A stretch of 37,487 nt of DNA from JAFDWI01 sp964544305 (GTDB lineage Bacteria; Actinomycetota; Acidimicrobiia; Acidimicrobiales; Iamiaceae): assembly GCA_964544305.1 (NCBI GenBank), contig CAZJAZ010000025.1, positions 1-37,487 on the forward strand, read 5' to 3'. The notes under the pieces are model-generated. The model did no database searches. It worked only from the letters and a program-made list of their open reading frames with translations, and was not told where the DNA came from. Position numbers and translations under genes: made by a program. This document shows, one piece after another, positions 1 through 7,741 of this stretch (position 1 is its first letter; each line of letters opens with the position of its first letter).

Positions 1-72
1 ACCCCCAACGGGATTTGAACCCGTGTTACCTGCGTGAAAGGCAGGCGTCCTAGGCCGCTGGACGATGGGGGC
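1..72 (-). tRNA. tRNA-Glu (anticodon TTC)
   Basis: Read on the minus strand this folds as a full cloverleaf. The acceptor stem GCCCCCA pairs with TGGGGGT (first pair G-U, as is common in tRNA-Glu), the anticodon stem CCTGC/GCAGG holds the loop CTTTCAC with anticodon TTC, and the T-arm carries GGTTCAAATCC. The anticodon reads GAA/GAG codons. The discriminator base and any encoded CCA lie before base 1, so the 3' end is cut by the window edge. Confidence 0.95.
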
Positions 73-316
73 ATCGCGGTTGCGAGACGTGAACTCTATC
101 AGGCACGCCACTTCCGCCCTTGATCGAGAGTTTCACTTGCCTTGTGCATGATGCGTGTAGCGTTGTGCGTCACTTAAATTGCCTGGGCATTGGCCGATCA
201 TTTCAAGGAGGGGCCGCTCACACCGGTTGCTCGCATCTGCGGGCACGCAAATCCGCACCAGTGTTACGCGCTACACACGTCATGATCTCGAACTGTCGAC
301 CAATGCGAGGAAGTTC

Positions 317-2629
317 ATGAGCACAGATGTGCTGACGTGTCCAACGTGTATGGCACGGGTCTTTGGAACATGGGCAGAGTGCAAATTCTGTGGAACCGTA
401 TTACGCGCGGAAACGATTGCCGGGACCATGCACCCCGATGAACTTCACGCGCCAGAGCTTCCTGGATCGTCGACTCAAGGGTCATCGCCTCAAGGGAACG
501 AACCTTCGTTATCTCCATGGGAACAAGGGTGGACAAATGATCCCGAACCTGTTACCCAGTTGCCCCAAGGGGGCGAAACCGGCGATTGGTCAACTTGGGC
601 GAGCGGTAGTCAAGCCACTGACTTTGGGGCCAGTGATGGAGCTGACCCAACGTCGGATTCAGAAGCCGTTGTTAAGGTCGAAGGGGCTCCGTCAACGTGG
701 GCAGCGGGCCCTGCCCCCACGTTGGATGAACCGTCGCAGGACAGCGAAGGTCCGTCGTTTATCGATGAAGGCCCTTCAGGCCTTGAGCCGGTTTCGTGGT
801 ACACCGAGCCGAGCTCGGTGCCCGCTATACCTGAAGATGATTTAATTGAGACCGTGCCGACGCAGAGCGGCGCGTCGGGGCTTGATCCTGTTTCCTGGTA
901 CACCGAACCACAAAACGACGCAAGCGCGACGAGTGTTACCGCGTCAGATGACGGCAACGACAACGCACAAGCCGACAGCGCAACTGAACAGATAAGCGAT
1001 GGAGATGGAGCAGAGCGTTTCGATCCTGAAGCGATCTTCCGTGAGCCCGAACCAGAACCGGTTTCATCAAGCGCACAATGGGATACCTCAACCGCGGTCG
1101 AAACCGTTGCGCCCCAAATTAATTGGAAAGCCTCGGCAAACGCCTGGGATGCACCAGTCGAGCCCAAAGGGAAACCAAAGCGACAGTCGGTTCTCTCACG
1201 CGAATCTCGCTTGCTGCTCATGGGGATTGTCGTTCTCTTGGTGATCGTGATTGCGGGCCGAGAGGTCATCAAGGACCGAAACAATTACCCGAACGCGTGG
1301 GCGGGAAACGTGCAGGCCGTGGCCAGCTGGGTTTCATCCACACGAGACCTGCCATTTGTGCATCCGGTCGCGGTCGAAACCCTTCCCGCGGGTGAATACG
1401 ATGCCACTGTTGCAAGTGCCGCGAGCCCGGACAAGGAAAGCCAAGCCCTTTCCGACGAAGTCGCGGCGTGGCGTGCGTTCGGCGCGATCAAAGGGAACCC
1501 AAAGAATTCGCTCGGAATTGTTGACGTGCAGCACCCACAAGATGGTGCGTATTTCGATGTGGCGAACGGCAAGCTCTTCATTCGATCAGGAACAAATCCT
1601 CAACAACTTTCAGTCGGCGTCGCCGGAGCACTATCAGTCGCACTCGATGCACAACACGGCGATCTCCAAGCACTGGCGCAACCGTCAATGAGTGAAAGCC
1701 CACTACTTACCGTTGTCGCTGGAAATGCGAACGCCATCCGCCACGCATACCTCGAGGCGAAAGATCCTTCGCTGCAAAATGCGTTTACGTCACGTGAGAA
1801 TAATTCCTTGAACGTGGCCAGCGGATTTATCGCAGCGTCGACAGAGATGCACTCTCGATTGGGTCGTCCATTTGTTGAACTCGTCGACAACGTGCAAGGT
1901 GTGAGAACGCTCAACACGTTGTCTGCAGTGCCGCCAAGTTCTTCGCAACAAATCGTGAGCCCGATCAGCTTCTTTGACGGCATCGATCCACTTTCGGGCG
2001 GGACTCCCACTGCACCTGATGGGACCAAAGAACTCGAATCGGGCACCCTTGGCGCACAGTCATGGTACTTGCTTGCTGCTAGTCGTCTCGATGCTCCAAG
2101 CGCGCTGAATGTGGCTGGACTGTGGGCAGGGGACAATTACGTGTCCTACCGCAAACCTGACGGAAAAGTGTGTCTCACCGACATCATTCGAGCGGCTGAC
2201 GTACCATCCGCGACCGGCTTGTTCGAGCAACTGACAAACTGGAGCGCAAAAGTGCCGGGAAAGCAGGTTTCGGTCAAAAAGCAAGGCGATGATCTTGTCG
2301 TCGTGACCGGCTGCGACCCTGGCGCATCGGTGAGCACGGAATCTCTTCAATCGCTGGTGACACCCGCCCGATTCCTCATCACGCGATCAGAACTTTTTTC
2401 GTCTTACTATCTGCAGGGAACAAAGATTCCCAACGGTCCAAACGGCCCGATCTTTTCGACGAAAGATGCTGCATGCCTTGCTGATCAAGTCGTGCGCAGC
2501 GCGTATCCCGACGATCTCAAATCAGTTGCAACGGCCAAGGGTTCGACGTATCGAACATTGACGCTTGCCGCGGGCAAGGCATGCGGTGCAACCAAGGTGA
2601 ATCAGCTGTTCACCCAGGCTGGCAATTGA
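317..2629 (+). CDS. Zinc-ribbon, single-pass membrane protein of unknown function
   Basis: A 770-residue protein that I do not recognise as a named family. The N-terminus is a zinc ribbon with C8-x2-C11-x10-C22-x2-C25. Residues about 30-290 are an acidic, Ser/Thr/Pro-rich low-complexity region in which the motif PVSWYTEP occurs twice, about 35 residues apart. One strong membrane helix lies at about residues 298-317 and is preceded by basic residues (KGKPKR). The remaining 450 residues are predicted to lie outside the membrane and include a few cysteines. The ATG at 317 is chosen because AGGAAG lies just upstream and the zinc ribbon begins directly after it; the same frame is open further upstream. 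The gene is convergent with the DUF2017 gene, 25 bases away. A sensor or cell-envelope role is only a guess. Confidence 0.8.
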   Translation: MSTDVLTCPTCMARVFGTWAECKFCGTVLRAETIAGTMHPDELHAPELPGSSTQGSSPQGNEPSLSPWEQGWTNDPEPVTQLPQGGETGDWSTWASGSQATDFGASDGADPTSDSEAVVKVEGAPSTWAAGPAPTLDEPSQDSEGPSFIDEGPSGLEPVSWYTEPSSVPAIPEDDLIETVPTQSGASGLDPVSWYTEPQNDASATSVTASDDGNDNAQADSATEQISDGDGAERFDPEAIFREPEPEPVSSSAQWDTSTAVETVAPQINWKASANAWDAPVEPKGKPKRQSVLSRESRLLLMGIVVLLVIVIAGREVIKDRNNYPNAWAGNVQAVASWVSSTRDLPFVHPVAVETLPAGEYDATVASAASPDKESQALSDEVAAWRAFGAIKGNPKNSLGIVDVQHPQDGAYFDVANGKLFIRSGTNPQQLSVGVAGALSVALDAQHGDLQALAQPSMSESPLLTVVAGNANAIRHAYLEAKDPSLQNAFTSRENNSLNVASGFIAASTEMHSRLGRPFVELVDNVQGVRTLNTLSAVPPSSSQQIVSPISFFDGIDPLSGGTPTAPDGTKELESGTLGAQSWYLLAASRLDAPSALNVAGLWAGDNYVSYRKPDGKVCLTDIIRAADVPSATGLFEQLTNWSAKVPGKQVSVKKQGDDLVVVTGCDPGASVSTESLQSLVTPARFLITRSELFSSYYLQGTKIPNGPNGPIFSTKDAACLADQVVRSAYPDDLKSVATAKGSTYRTLTLAAGKACGATKVNQLFTQAGN

Positions 2630-2654
2630 AGTCTGCGGTTCAAGCAAGGTTCGA

Positions 2655-3128
2655 TCAGATTGACAGTGCTTCAACGAGCTCGTTGAGTAGAAAACTCAAA
2701 AAGTCGTATGCGATCCACGACGCAAGATCTGGGTCGTCACGTTCAATGCGCACCGGTTCAGCATCATCGGAGATTTTGAGGCGTGTGCCCAGTACGAGCC
2801 GGATCGCATTGATGGCTTGGAGCCAGGCGGCGGCCTGGGCCGCGTCGAGAACTTGCGCGTCAGCGGTTTGGGTGACTAGGTGGGCGGCATCGAGTTGCCG
2901 TTGGCGTAGTTCATCGCCAACCATCATCTGGTAACCAGCCTCGCGCACCGGGTCATCGGCATAACTTGGCGGAAAGAGACGCCGCAACGATGGGTCATCC
3001 CCGGTTTGTAAGCTCGCGTGGAGTTCGCTTGCAACCTTGTGCAAGAGCTCTCGTTCTTGTTGACTCAGGTTCAAGGTGAGGGTGCCGTCCGTGTTGGAAC
3101 GGACTTTGCGTCGAAAGCGTCGGGCCAT
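2655..3128 (-). CDS. DUF2017 family protein
   Basis: A 157-residue protein beginning MARRFRRKV, an N-terminus typical of the actinobacterial DUF2017 family. It is largely helical, has no membrane segment or signal peptide, and has no catalytic motif that I can name. The gene starts 7 bases after the clpS stop codon. DUF2017 genes are commonly found next to clpS in Actinobacteria, which suggests a link to Clp-dependent proteolysis, but no biochemical role is established to my knowledge. The ATG at 3128 was chosen over upstream codons because those would run back into clpS and because the conserved basic N-terminus begins there. Confidence 0.85.
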   Translation of the reverse strand: MARRFRRKVRSNTDGTLTLNLSQQERELLHKVASELHASLQTGDDPSLRRLFPPSYADDPVREAGYQMMVGDELRQRQLDAAHLVTQTADAQVLDAAQAAAWLQAINAIRLVLGTRLKISDDAEPVRIERDDPDLASWIAYDFLSFLLNELVEALSI

Positions 3129-3135
3129 GATGACC

Positions 3136-3444
3136 TCACGTGTCCTTTTGCATGGTGGCCCACAGCCCGTGTTCGTGTAGACGAAACACGTCACGTTCGG
3201 CTTGCTCACGGGTGCCCGACGAGACCACAGCACGGCCTAGCGTATGTACGTCCATCATGAGCTGTTCGGCTTTGGTACGTGAGTATCCAAAGAGTTTCTG
3301 AAACACGAACGTGACGTACGACATCAGATTGATCGGGTCGTTCCAGACGAGGACGATCCAAGGAACGTCCTCGTCAACGCCTTCAGCGTGCTGCGGCGAC
3401 CGCGTCGACTCTGGTGCGATCTCGATCGGCATCACGTTTCCCAC
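3136..3444 (-). CDS. clpS: ATP-dependent Clp protease adaptor ClpS
   Basis: A 102-residue protein with the ClpS core: WIVLVWNDPINLMSYV at about residues 29-44, a stretch with the family's N-end-rule-binding Asn-Asp pair, then FGYSRTKAEQLMMDVH and a C-terminal GLWATMQ strand. ClpS binds the N-domain of the ClpA/ClpC unfoldase and delivers substrates bearing destabilising N-terminal residues to ClpP. The first 22 residues are a variable extension; ATG codons at 3444 and 3432 are both possible. The 5' end overlaps the 3' end of ctaA by 50-62 bases on the same strand, and DUF2017 follows after 7 bases. Confidence 0.93.
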   Translation of the reverse strand: MGNVMPIEIAPESTRSPQHAEGVDEDVPWIVLVWNDPINLMSYVTFVFQKLFGYSRTKAEQLMMDVHTLGRAVVSSGTREQAERDVFRLHEHGLWATMQKDT

Positions 3445-4342
3445 GCTTTGATTCTGCCTTGTTGGGAGTTGATTCGCAGAGTCCGAGGAAAAACCACAGC
3501 ACCGCGCTCCAAATCAAGGTCGCGCCAAGAATGTGAAGCGCCACAAGAACTTCAGGTACGCCGGTGAAATATTGGGTGTAACCAATTGCGGCCTGCAAGA
3601 TGCCAAACACCAGTACAACTTCCAAACGTGATCGCACCGCGCGAGGCGCATCTGTGCGCACGACGAGCACAATTAGTGCGATTACGGTCACGAGGACCGC
3701 CATGTCAACGAAGCCATGAACACGCGCGACATCGGTGATTTGAAACGGAAGACGCTTCACGGGTGTGCCATTGTTCGAACCCGAATGCGGTCCGGTTCCG
3801 GTGACAATCGTGCCGGTAAAAATGGCGAGCGCGGTCATGCCGACCAGCCATTTCCCCGCGCGGTGTACCTGGTCGGTGACGACGAGTCGTTGGACGGATC
3901 CGTCGGGCCGTCGGGCTCGGTGGACGAGTACGACGGCGTCGGCAACGAGAAGCTGTGACAACACAAAATGGCTCATCACGAATGGGGGCCACAGGTGAGA
4001 CAACACCACAATTCCACCCAGAACAATCTGGCCAATCACACCTGCGACAAGCCCCCAACTGAGCCATGTGAGGTCTGCGCGTCTCGGCACCCGGATAAGC
4101 GCTCCAAGGACCGCCACAATGACCGCAATGGAAACCAGCCCGGTTATTAATCGGTTGCCAAATTCGACCCAACCGTGAAAGTGCCACGAAGGGTAGATCT
4201 TGTTCGCTTCACAGGTCGGCCAATCGGTGCAACCTAACCCCGAAGCAGTCAAGCGCACCGCCCCGCCGGTGACAACGATCAAGCCAATCAGCCAAAGCGC
4301 AACAAGGGTTACCCGCTCGTAACCCCGTGGGCTCAGTGCCAT
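3383..4342 (-). CDS. ctaA: Heme A synthase (CtaA/COX15)
   Basis: A 319-residue polytopic membrane protein of the COX15/CtaA family. It converts heme O to heme A for the oxidase encoded on the other side of the divergent promoter. Visible hallmarks are VTGGAVRLTASGLGCTDWPTC near the N-terminus (paired cysteines), the heme-ligand motif HGWVEFGNRLIT, a second histidine segment near SHFVLSQLL, and the C-terminal repeat of the four-helix unit with RVHGFVDM and LHILGA. About eight membrane helices are evident. I chose the ATG at 4342 (MALSPRGYER); an in-frame ATG at 4396 would add 18 residues, and neither has a clear ribosome site. The basic C-terminal tail overlaps the start of clpS. It is divergent from ctaB across 78 bases. 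Confidence 0.92.
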   Translation of the reverse strand: MALSPRGYERVTLVALWLIGLIVVTGGAVRLTASGLGCTDWPTCEANKIYPSWHFHGWVEFGNRLITGLVSIAVIVAVLGALIRVPRRADLTWLSWGLVAGVIGQIVLGGIVVLSHLWPPFVMSHFVLSQLLVADAVVLVHRARRPDGSVQRLVVTDQVHRAGKWLVGMTALAIFTGTIVTGTGPHSGSNNGTPVKRLPFQITDVARVHGFVDMAVLVTVIALIVLVVRTDAPRAVRSRLEVVLVFGILQAAIGYTQYFTGVPEVLVALHILGATLIWSAVLWFFLGLCESTPNKAESKRGKRDADRDRTRVDAVAAAR

Positions 4343-4420
4343 TTTCGGGCGTGTCACGTTGGGAAAGTCTACCGACAATTGGTCGCGCAACGGCATCGGT
4401 CGTAACGTCAAGGGTGCACC

Positions 4421-5320
4421 ATGTCTACGATCGCGCTCACTCCAAACTTGCGCCAGCGGGTCGTTGGTTTTGTTGTACTCACCAAGCCGCGCATTATTGA
4501 GTTGCTGCTCGTCACCACGGTGCCGACCCAAATTGTTGCCGCCCGCGGTATACCGGCGTTTGCAACCATGTTTTTTACGGTCCTTGGGGGGACGCTCGCC
4601 GCGGGGGGTGCCCACGCCGTGAACATGTACGTCGATCGGGACATTGACGCGCTCATGGAACGCACCAAGAATCGGCCACTTGTTACCGGCGTCGTACAAC
4701 CGCATGAAGCAATCGTCTTCGCGGTCATTCTGGAAGTGGTCGCGTTCGCACTTTTGTGGTCAACGATCAACCTCATCAGCGCGATTTTGGCGTTCGCCGC
4801 GTTCGCGTTCTACGTCTTCGTCTACACGCTGTGGCTCAAGCGTACGACCTCGCGCAACATCGTGATTGGTGGCGCAGCAGGTGCCGTACCAGTGCTCATC
4901 GGCTGGACATCAGTGACCGGTTCGCTTGCGTGGCCTCCAATCATTCTCTTTCTCGTCATCGTGTACTGGACACCACCGCATTTTTGGGCGCTCGCAATGC
5001 GCTACAAAGACGATTACACCGCAGCCAACGTACCCATGTTGCCAAGCGTGGAAGGCACACATCGGACTGCAGTTCGAATCTTGGGGTACACGCTTGTGCT
5101 GTGGGCTCTCACGTTGGCCTTTGATCCTGTTGCAGATATGGGAACCATCTATCTCGCTTCTGCCATCGTGCTCGGCGCAATTTTCACGGCGTTCGCGATC
5201 AAGTTGTTACAGAACGAATCTCCCAAGCTGGCTATGAAAATGTTTGGCTATTCGATCACCTACATCACGCTGTTGTTTGGCGCGATGGTGGTGGATCAAC
5301 TGGTACGATGGGGCCATTGA
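4421..5320 (+). CDS. ctaB: Protoheme IX farnesyltransferase (heme O synthase)
   Basis: A 299-residue UbiA-family prenyltransferase that transfers a farnesyl group to heme B, making heme O for CtaA. The diagnostic Asp-rich motif NMYVDRDIDALMERTKNRP is at about residues 68-86, and the second conserved loop YTLWLKRTTSRNIVIGG follows at about 130-147, then YWTPPHFWALAM. Nine or so membrane helices can be drawn. Length matches the family (about 300). It is divergent from ctaA and is the first gene of the plus-strand oxidase block; 118 bases with two inverted repeats separate it from the next gene. Confidence 0.95.
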   Translation: MSTIALTPNLRQRVVGFVVLTKPRIIELLLVTTVPTQIVAARGIPAFATMFFTVLGGTLAAGGAHAVNMYVDRDIDALMERTKNRPLVTGVVQPHEAIVFAVILEVVAFALLWSTINLISAILAFAAFAFYVFVYTLWLKRTTSRNIVIGGAAGAVPVLIGWTSVTGSLAWPPIILFLVIVYWTPPHFWALAMRYKDDYTAANVPMLPSVEGTHRTAVRILGYTLVLWALTLAFDPVADMGTIYLASAIVLGAIFTAFAIKLLQNESPKLAMKMFGYSITYITLLFGAMVVDQLVRWGH

Positions 5321-5352
5321 AGATGCAATTTGGGCCCGTCGGAGCCACGTCG

Positions 5353-5372
5353 CAGACACGATGGTTTGTCTG
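5353..5372 (+). terminator. Short inverted repeat after ctaB
   Basis: CAGACA and TGTCTG form a perfect 6-bp stem around an 8-base loop, 32 bases after the ctaB stop codon. There is no U-run afterwards, so it would be a weak or attenuating structure rather than a classical intrinsic terminator. Confidence 0.35.
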
Positions 5373-5395
5373 TGACGATCGGCGGCTGTGTAATG

Positions 5396-5416
5396 TCCGA
5401 AGCTGTCGACTTCGGA
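5396..5416. promoter_or_regulatory. Inverted repeat upstream of the subunit I paralogue
   Basis: TCCGAAG and CTTCGGA are perfect 7-bp arms around CTGTCGA, ending 22 bases before the start codon at 5439. The size and spacing would suit an operator or a leader hairpin. No regulator is identified, so the role is inferred from position only. Confidence 0.35.
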
Positions 5417-5438
5417 ACGATCGAAGGTCCCCCCTCGC

Positions 5439-7097
5439 ATGGAACTGACTCAAACCGCAACCACCCCCGAAAATATGGTCGTGTCACTCACACGTCCGTC
5501 CGGTGTCTCGGGCCTCTTGGGCACCGGTGACCATAAGGCGCTTGGCCGCACCCTCATCACGCTGTCGGTGCTTGTGGTGGCCGCAGCGCAAGTCTTGGGC
5601 TTCTTGCTCAGGCTCGACGGCATGGATGCAAAGACGCATCAGGTGTTGTCGTTGAATCGATTTTTGTCGCTTTCGACATTGCAGCCCACCGGCGTCGTAC
5701 TCGTTGGGCTCATCCCGCTTCTCTTGGGAATTGCGCTGGTTGTTGTCCCCTTGCAGATTGGTTCACGGGCGGTTGCATTCCCACGCGCTGCCGCCGCCGC
5801 TGTTTGGGGCTACTTCGTGGCTGGCACGCTCTTCATCGTTTCGTACTTCACCGGTGGTGGAGCCCCGATGGCTTCGGGTAGCGATGCAGTACAGGTCGTG
5901 ACCCGGGCTCGTTCGGTTGACCTGTGGGCATTGTCGTTGGTGTTGTTGGCTGTTTCACTCATCGTGCTCAGCGTGGTGTTGGTCACCACGGTGTTTACGC
6001 AGCGTGCGCCTGGCATGGCCATGAACCGCATCCCGTTGTTCTCATGGTCAATTGTCGTTGCCGGTGTGCTGTGGACGCTGACCTTGCCGATCTTGGCAGT
6101 CACCATGGTGCTCGTCTGGGTTGACCACAGCCACGGCGGAATCTTCGCAGGCACCACCGATGCGTACAGCCAACTGCAATGGCTCTTTCACCAACCCCAG
6201 ATCTATTCGATTGCCATCCCCGCACTTGGCATCGTCGGTGACATCACCACCACGTTCACCAAGACACGGGACGGCTTCCGACGCTCGGTGGCCATGGCCT
6301 ATGTCGGCGTGTTTGGCATCCTGTCTTTTGGGGCGTTCACCTACACCTCGTTTGCAGTCTTTGGCGCCCAAGCCATTCCACAAACCCGCTTCGATAACCC
6401 CGTCATCATTCTCGCCTCAGTGCTTATTATCTTCCCGGCACTGACATTCTTGGGCCTGATTCTCGACAAGTTCGTGCGTGGTCGCAAAGAAGGCGGCCCG
6501 GTGAAAGCTGCGCCGCTGCCGGGGGCTCTCGTGGCCGCCGTGCTCATTACCCTTGGTGTCGTTGCCGGTGTCTTTACCCCGATCCGGTCATTGGAATTGC
6601 ACGGCACGTTGTTTGAAGATGCGGTGTTGCAACTCATTATCGGCGGGACGATCGCAGCAGCTTCTGCCGCTCTGTTCCACTGGGCATCCAAAATCGCCGG
6701 TGCGCAGGCGCTCAATGGCATGGGCATGATCGCTGCCTTACTAGCGCTCGGTGGCACATTGGCCATCGCCGTTGCTGACGCTGTCGCGGCGTTTACCGGT
6801 TCGGCTGCGCAACATCTCAATGGATCGTCTGCCCTAAATACCATTGCAGTCATTGGGTGGGCCGCCATCACAGGAACCGTATTCCTAACGATTGCCGCAC
6901 TCTTGGTTGCGGTCAAGCGCTATGTTGATGCCGATTCAGACACGGCAACACCGTCCGACCCGTGGGAAGTCGGACAGAGCCTCGAATGGGCAACCTCGTC
7001 TCCACCGCTCTATGAGAACTTCTTGGAGATCCCACCGGTCGATTCGGAAGCACCATTGCTTGATGAACTCCTTGCGAATGGGAAGGTGACCCAATGA
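5439..7097 (+). CDS. Cytochrome c oxidase subunit I paralogue lacking heme and copper ligands
   Basis: A 552-residue, about 12-helix membrane protein colinear with CtaD. Shared anchors include PLQIGSRAVAFPR (104-116; CtaD PLQIGARDVAFPR), QRAPGMAMNRIPLFSW (188-203; CtaD MRAPGMTWMKVPVFTW), the IYSIAIPALGI segment, and DPWEVGQSLEWATSSPP (508-524). The helix II heme a histidine is replaced (TLQPTG for TMHGTT), the CuB/E/Y motif GHPEVY reads HQPQIY, the CuB histidine pair WAHHMF reads FTYTSF, and HFHYV is absent. The D-channel Asp of ARDVAFPR is Ala. It therefore should not bind heme a, heme a3 or CuB. The frame is intact and is followed by an ATGA overlap with the subunit III paralogue, which argues against a pseudogene. 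A structural, assembly or regulatory role is inferred. Confidence 0.88.
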   Translation: MELTQTATTPENMVVSLTRPSGVSGLLGTGDHKALGRTLITLSVLVVAAAQVLGFLLRLDGMDAKTHQVLSLNRFLSLSTLQPTGVVLVGLIPLLLGIALVVVPLQIGSRAVAFPRAAAAAVWGYFVAGTLFIVSYFTGGGAPMASGSDAVQVVTRARSVDLWALSLVLLAVSLIVLSVVLVTTVFTQRAPGMAMNRIPLFSWSIVVAGVLWTLTLPILAVTMVLVWVDHSHGGIFAGTTDAYSQLQWLFHQPQIYSIAIPALGIVGDITTTFTKTRDGFRRSVAMAYVGVFGILSFGAFTYTSFAVFGAQAIPQTRFDNPVIILASVLIIFPALTFLGLILDKFVRGRKEGGPVKAAPLPGALVAAVLITLGVVAGVFTPIRSLELHGTLFEDAVLQLIIGGTIAAASAALFHWASKIAGAQALNGMGMIAALLALGGTLAIAVADAVAAFTGSAAQHLNGSSALNTIAVIGWAAITGTVFLTIAALLVAVKRYVDADSDTATPSDPWEVGQSLEWATSSPPLYENFLEIPPVDSEAPLLDELLANGKVTQ

Positions 7098-7732
7098 CCG
7101 TTGATGTCGCCGCGATCGAAGCGGTATCGATTCCTCATGCGCCCGCAGCGACTCCACTGCGTGTCCGGTCGCAACTCATTGCGGCCTCGCTGTTTGCTGG
7201 CGGGTCCATCATGGGCATGCTGGCAATCATCGGCATCTATTTGTCGGCCCGCCACACCGCCCTCGCAGAGAACGCGACTTGGATTCCTGCGGGCGGCCTG
7301 CCACTTACCGCACCGAATGTCGGGCTGTTCACGTTGTTGCTTTCGATTCCGGCAATGCTTTGGGTCCAACAGGCCATTCGCAACGATGACCGTCAAAGCC
7401 TGTGGGTCGCGAGTGGCATCGTCGTGTTACTCTCGGCGGCCTTCATCAATGCCCAGTCGTTTATTTTGACAAACTTGCACCTATCTGGGCCGACGGACCC
7501 GTCTGTTGGGATCACCGACAGCAACGTGACCTTGTTGATCTTCACGGTGGTCGGCCTGCACCTTCTGATGCTCAGTGCGGCGACTATCGCCGTCATTGTC
7601 AACATGTTCCGCACGCTTGGTGGGCGCGGTGACGGTCGAAATCGTGACTCGGTCGACGCAGTCGCGCTGTACTGGTATGCAACCGTCGCGGTGTCTGGAA
7701 TTATCTGGTACGCGATCTACGTGACGAAGTAG
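7094..7732 (+). CDS. Degenerate cytochrome c oxidase subunit III paralogue
   Basis: A 212-residue protein with five predicted membrane helices, the same number and order as CtaE in this window. The C-terminus ALYWYATVAVSGIIWYAIYVTK aligns with CtaE GLYWHFVDVVWIVIFTVVYLIHK, with the His and Asp replaced. The CtaE segment GQVYEFTTM corresponds to INAQSFILT, losing the conserved Glu, and FHGVHVTIG corresponds to LHLLMLSAA. It starts inside the stop codon of the subunit I paralogue (ATGA at 7094-7097), so translation of the two is probably coupled and their products may form a I-III-like pair. No catalytic role is expected for subunit III proteins. Function unknown. Confidence 0.82.
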   Translation: MTVDVAAIEAVSIPHAPAATPLRVRSQLIAASLFAGGSIMGMLAIIGIYLSARHTALAENATWIPAGGLPLTAPNVGLFTLLLSIPAMLWVQQAIRNDDRQSLWVASGIVVLLSAAFINAQSFILTNLHLSGPTDPSVGITDSNVTLLIFTVVGLHLLMLSAATIAVIVNMFRTLGGRGDGRNRDSVDAVALYWYATVAVSGIIWYAIYVTK

Positions 7733-7741
7733 GTATCAATC

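Noticed and set aside
5439..7097. Subunit I paralogue as a pseudogene
   Set aside because: No frameshift or internal stop, length is normal, start and stop overlap neighbours in operon style, and the structural motifs are kept while only cofactor ligands are lost.
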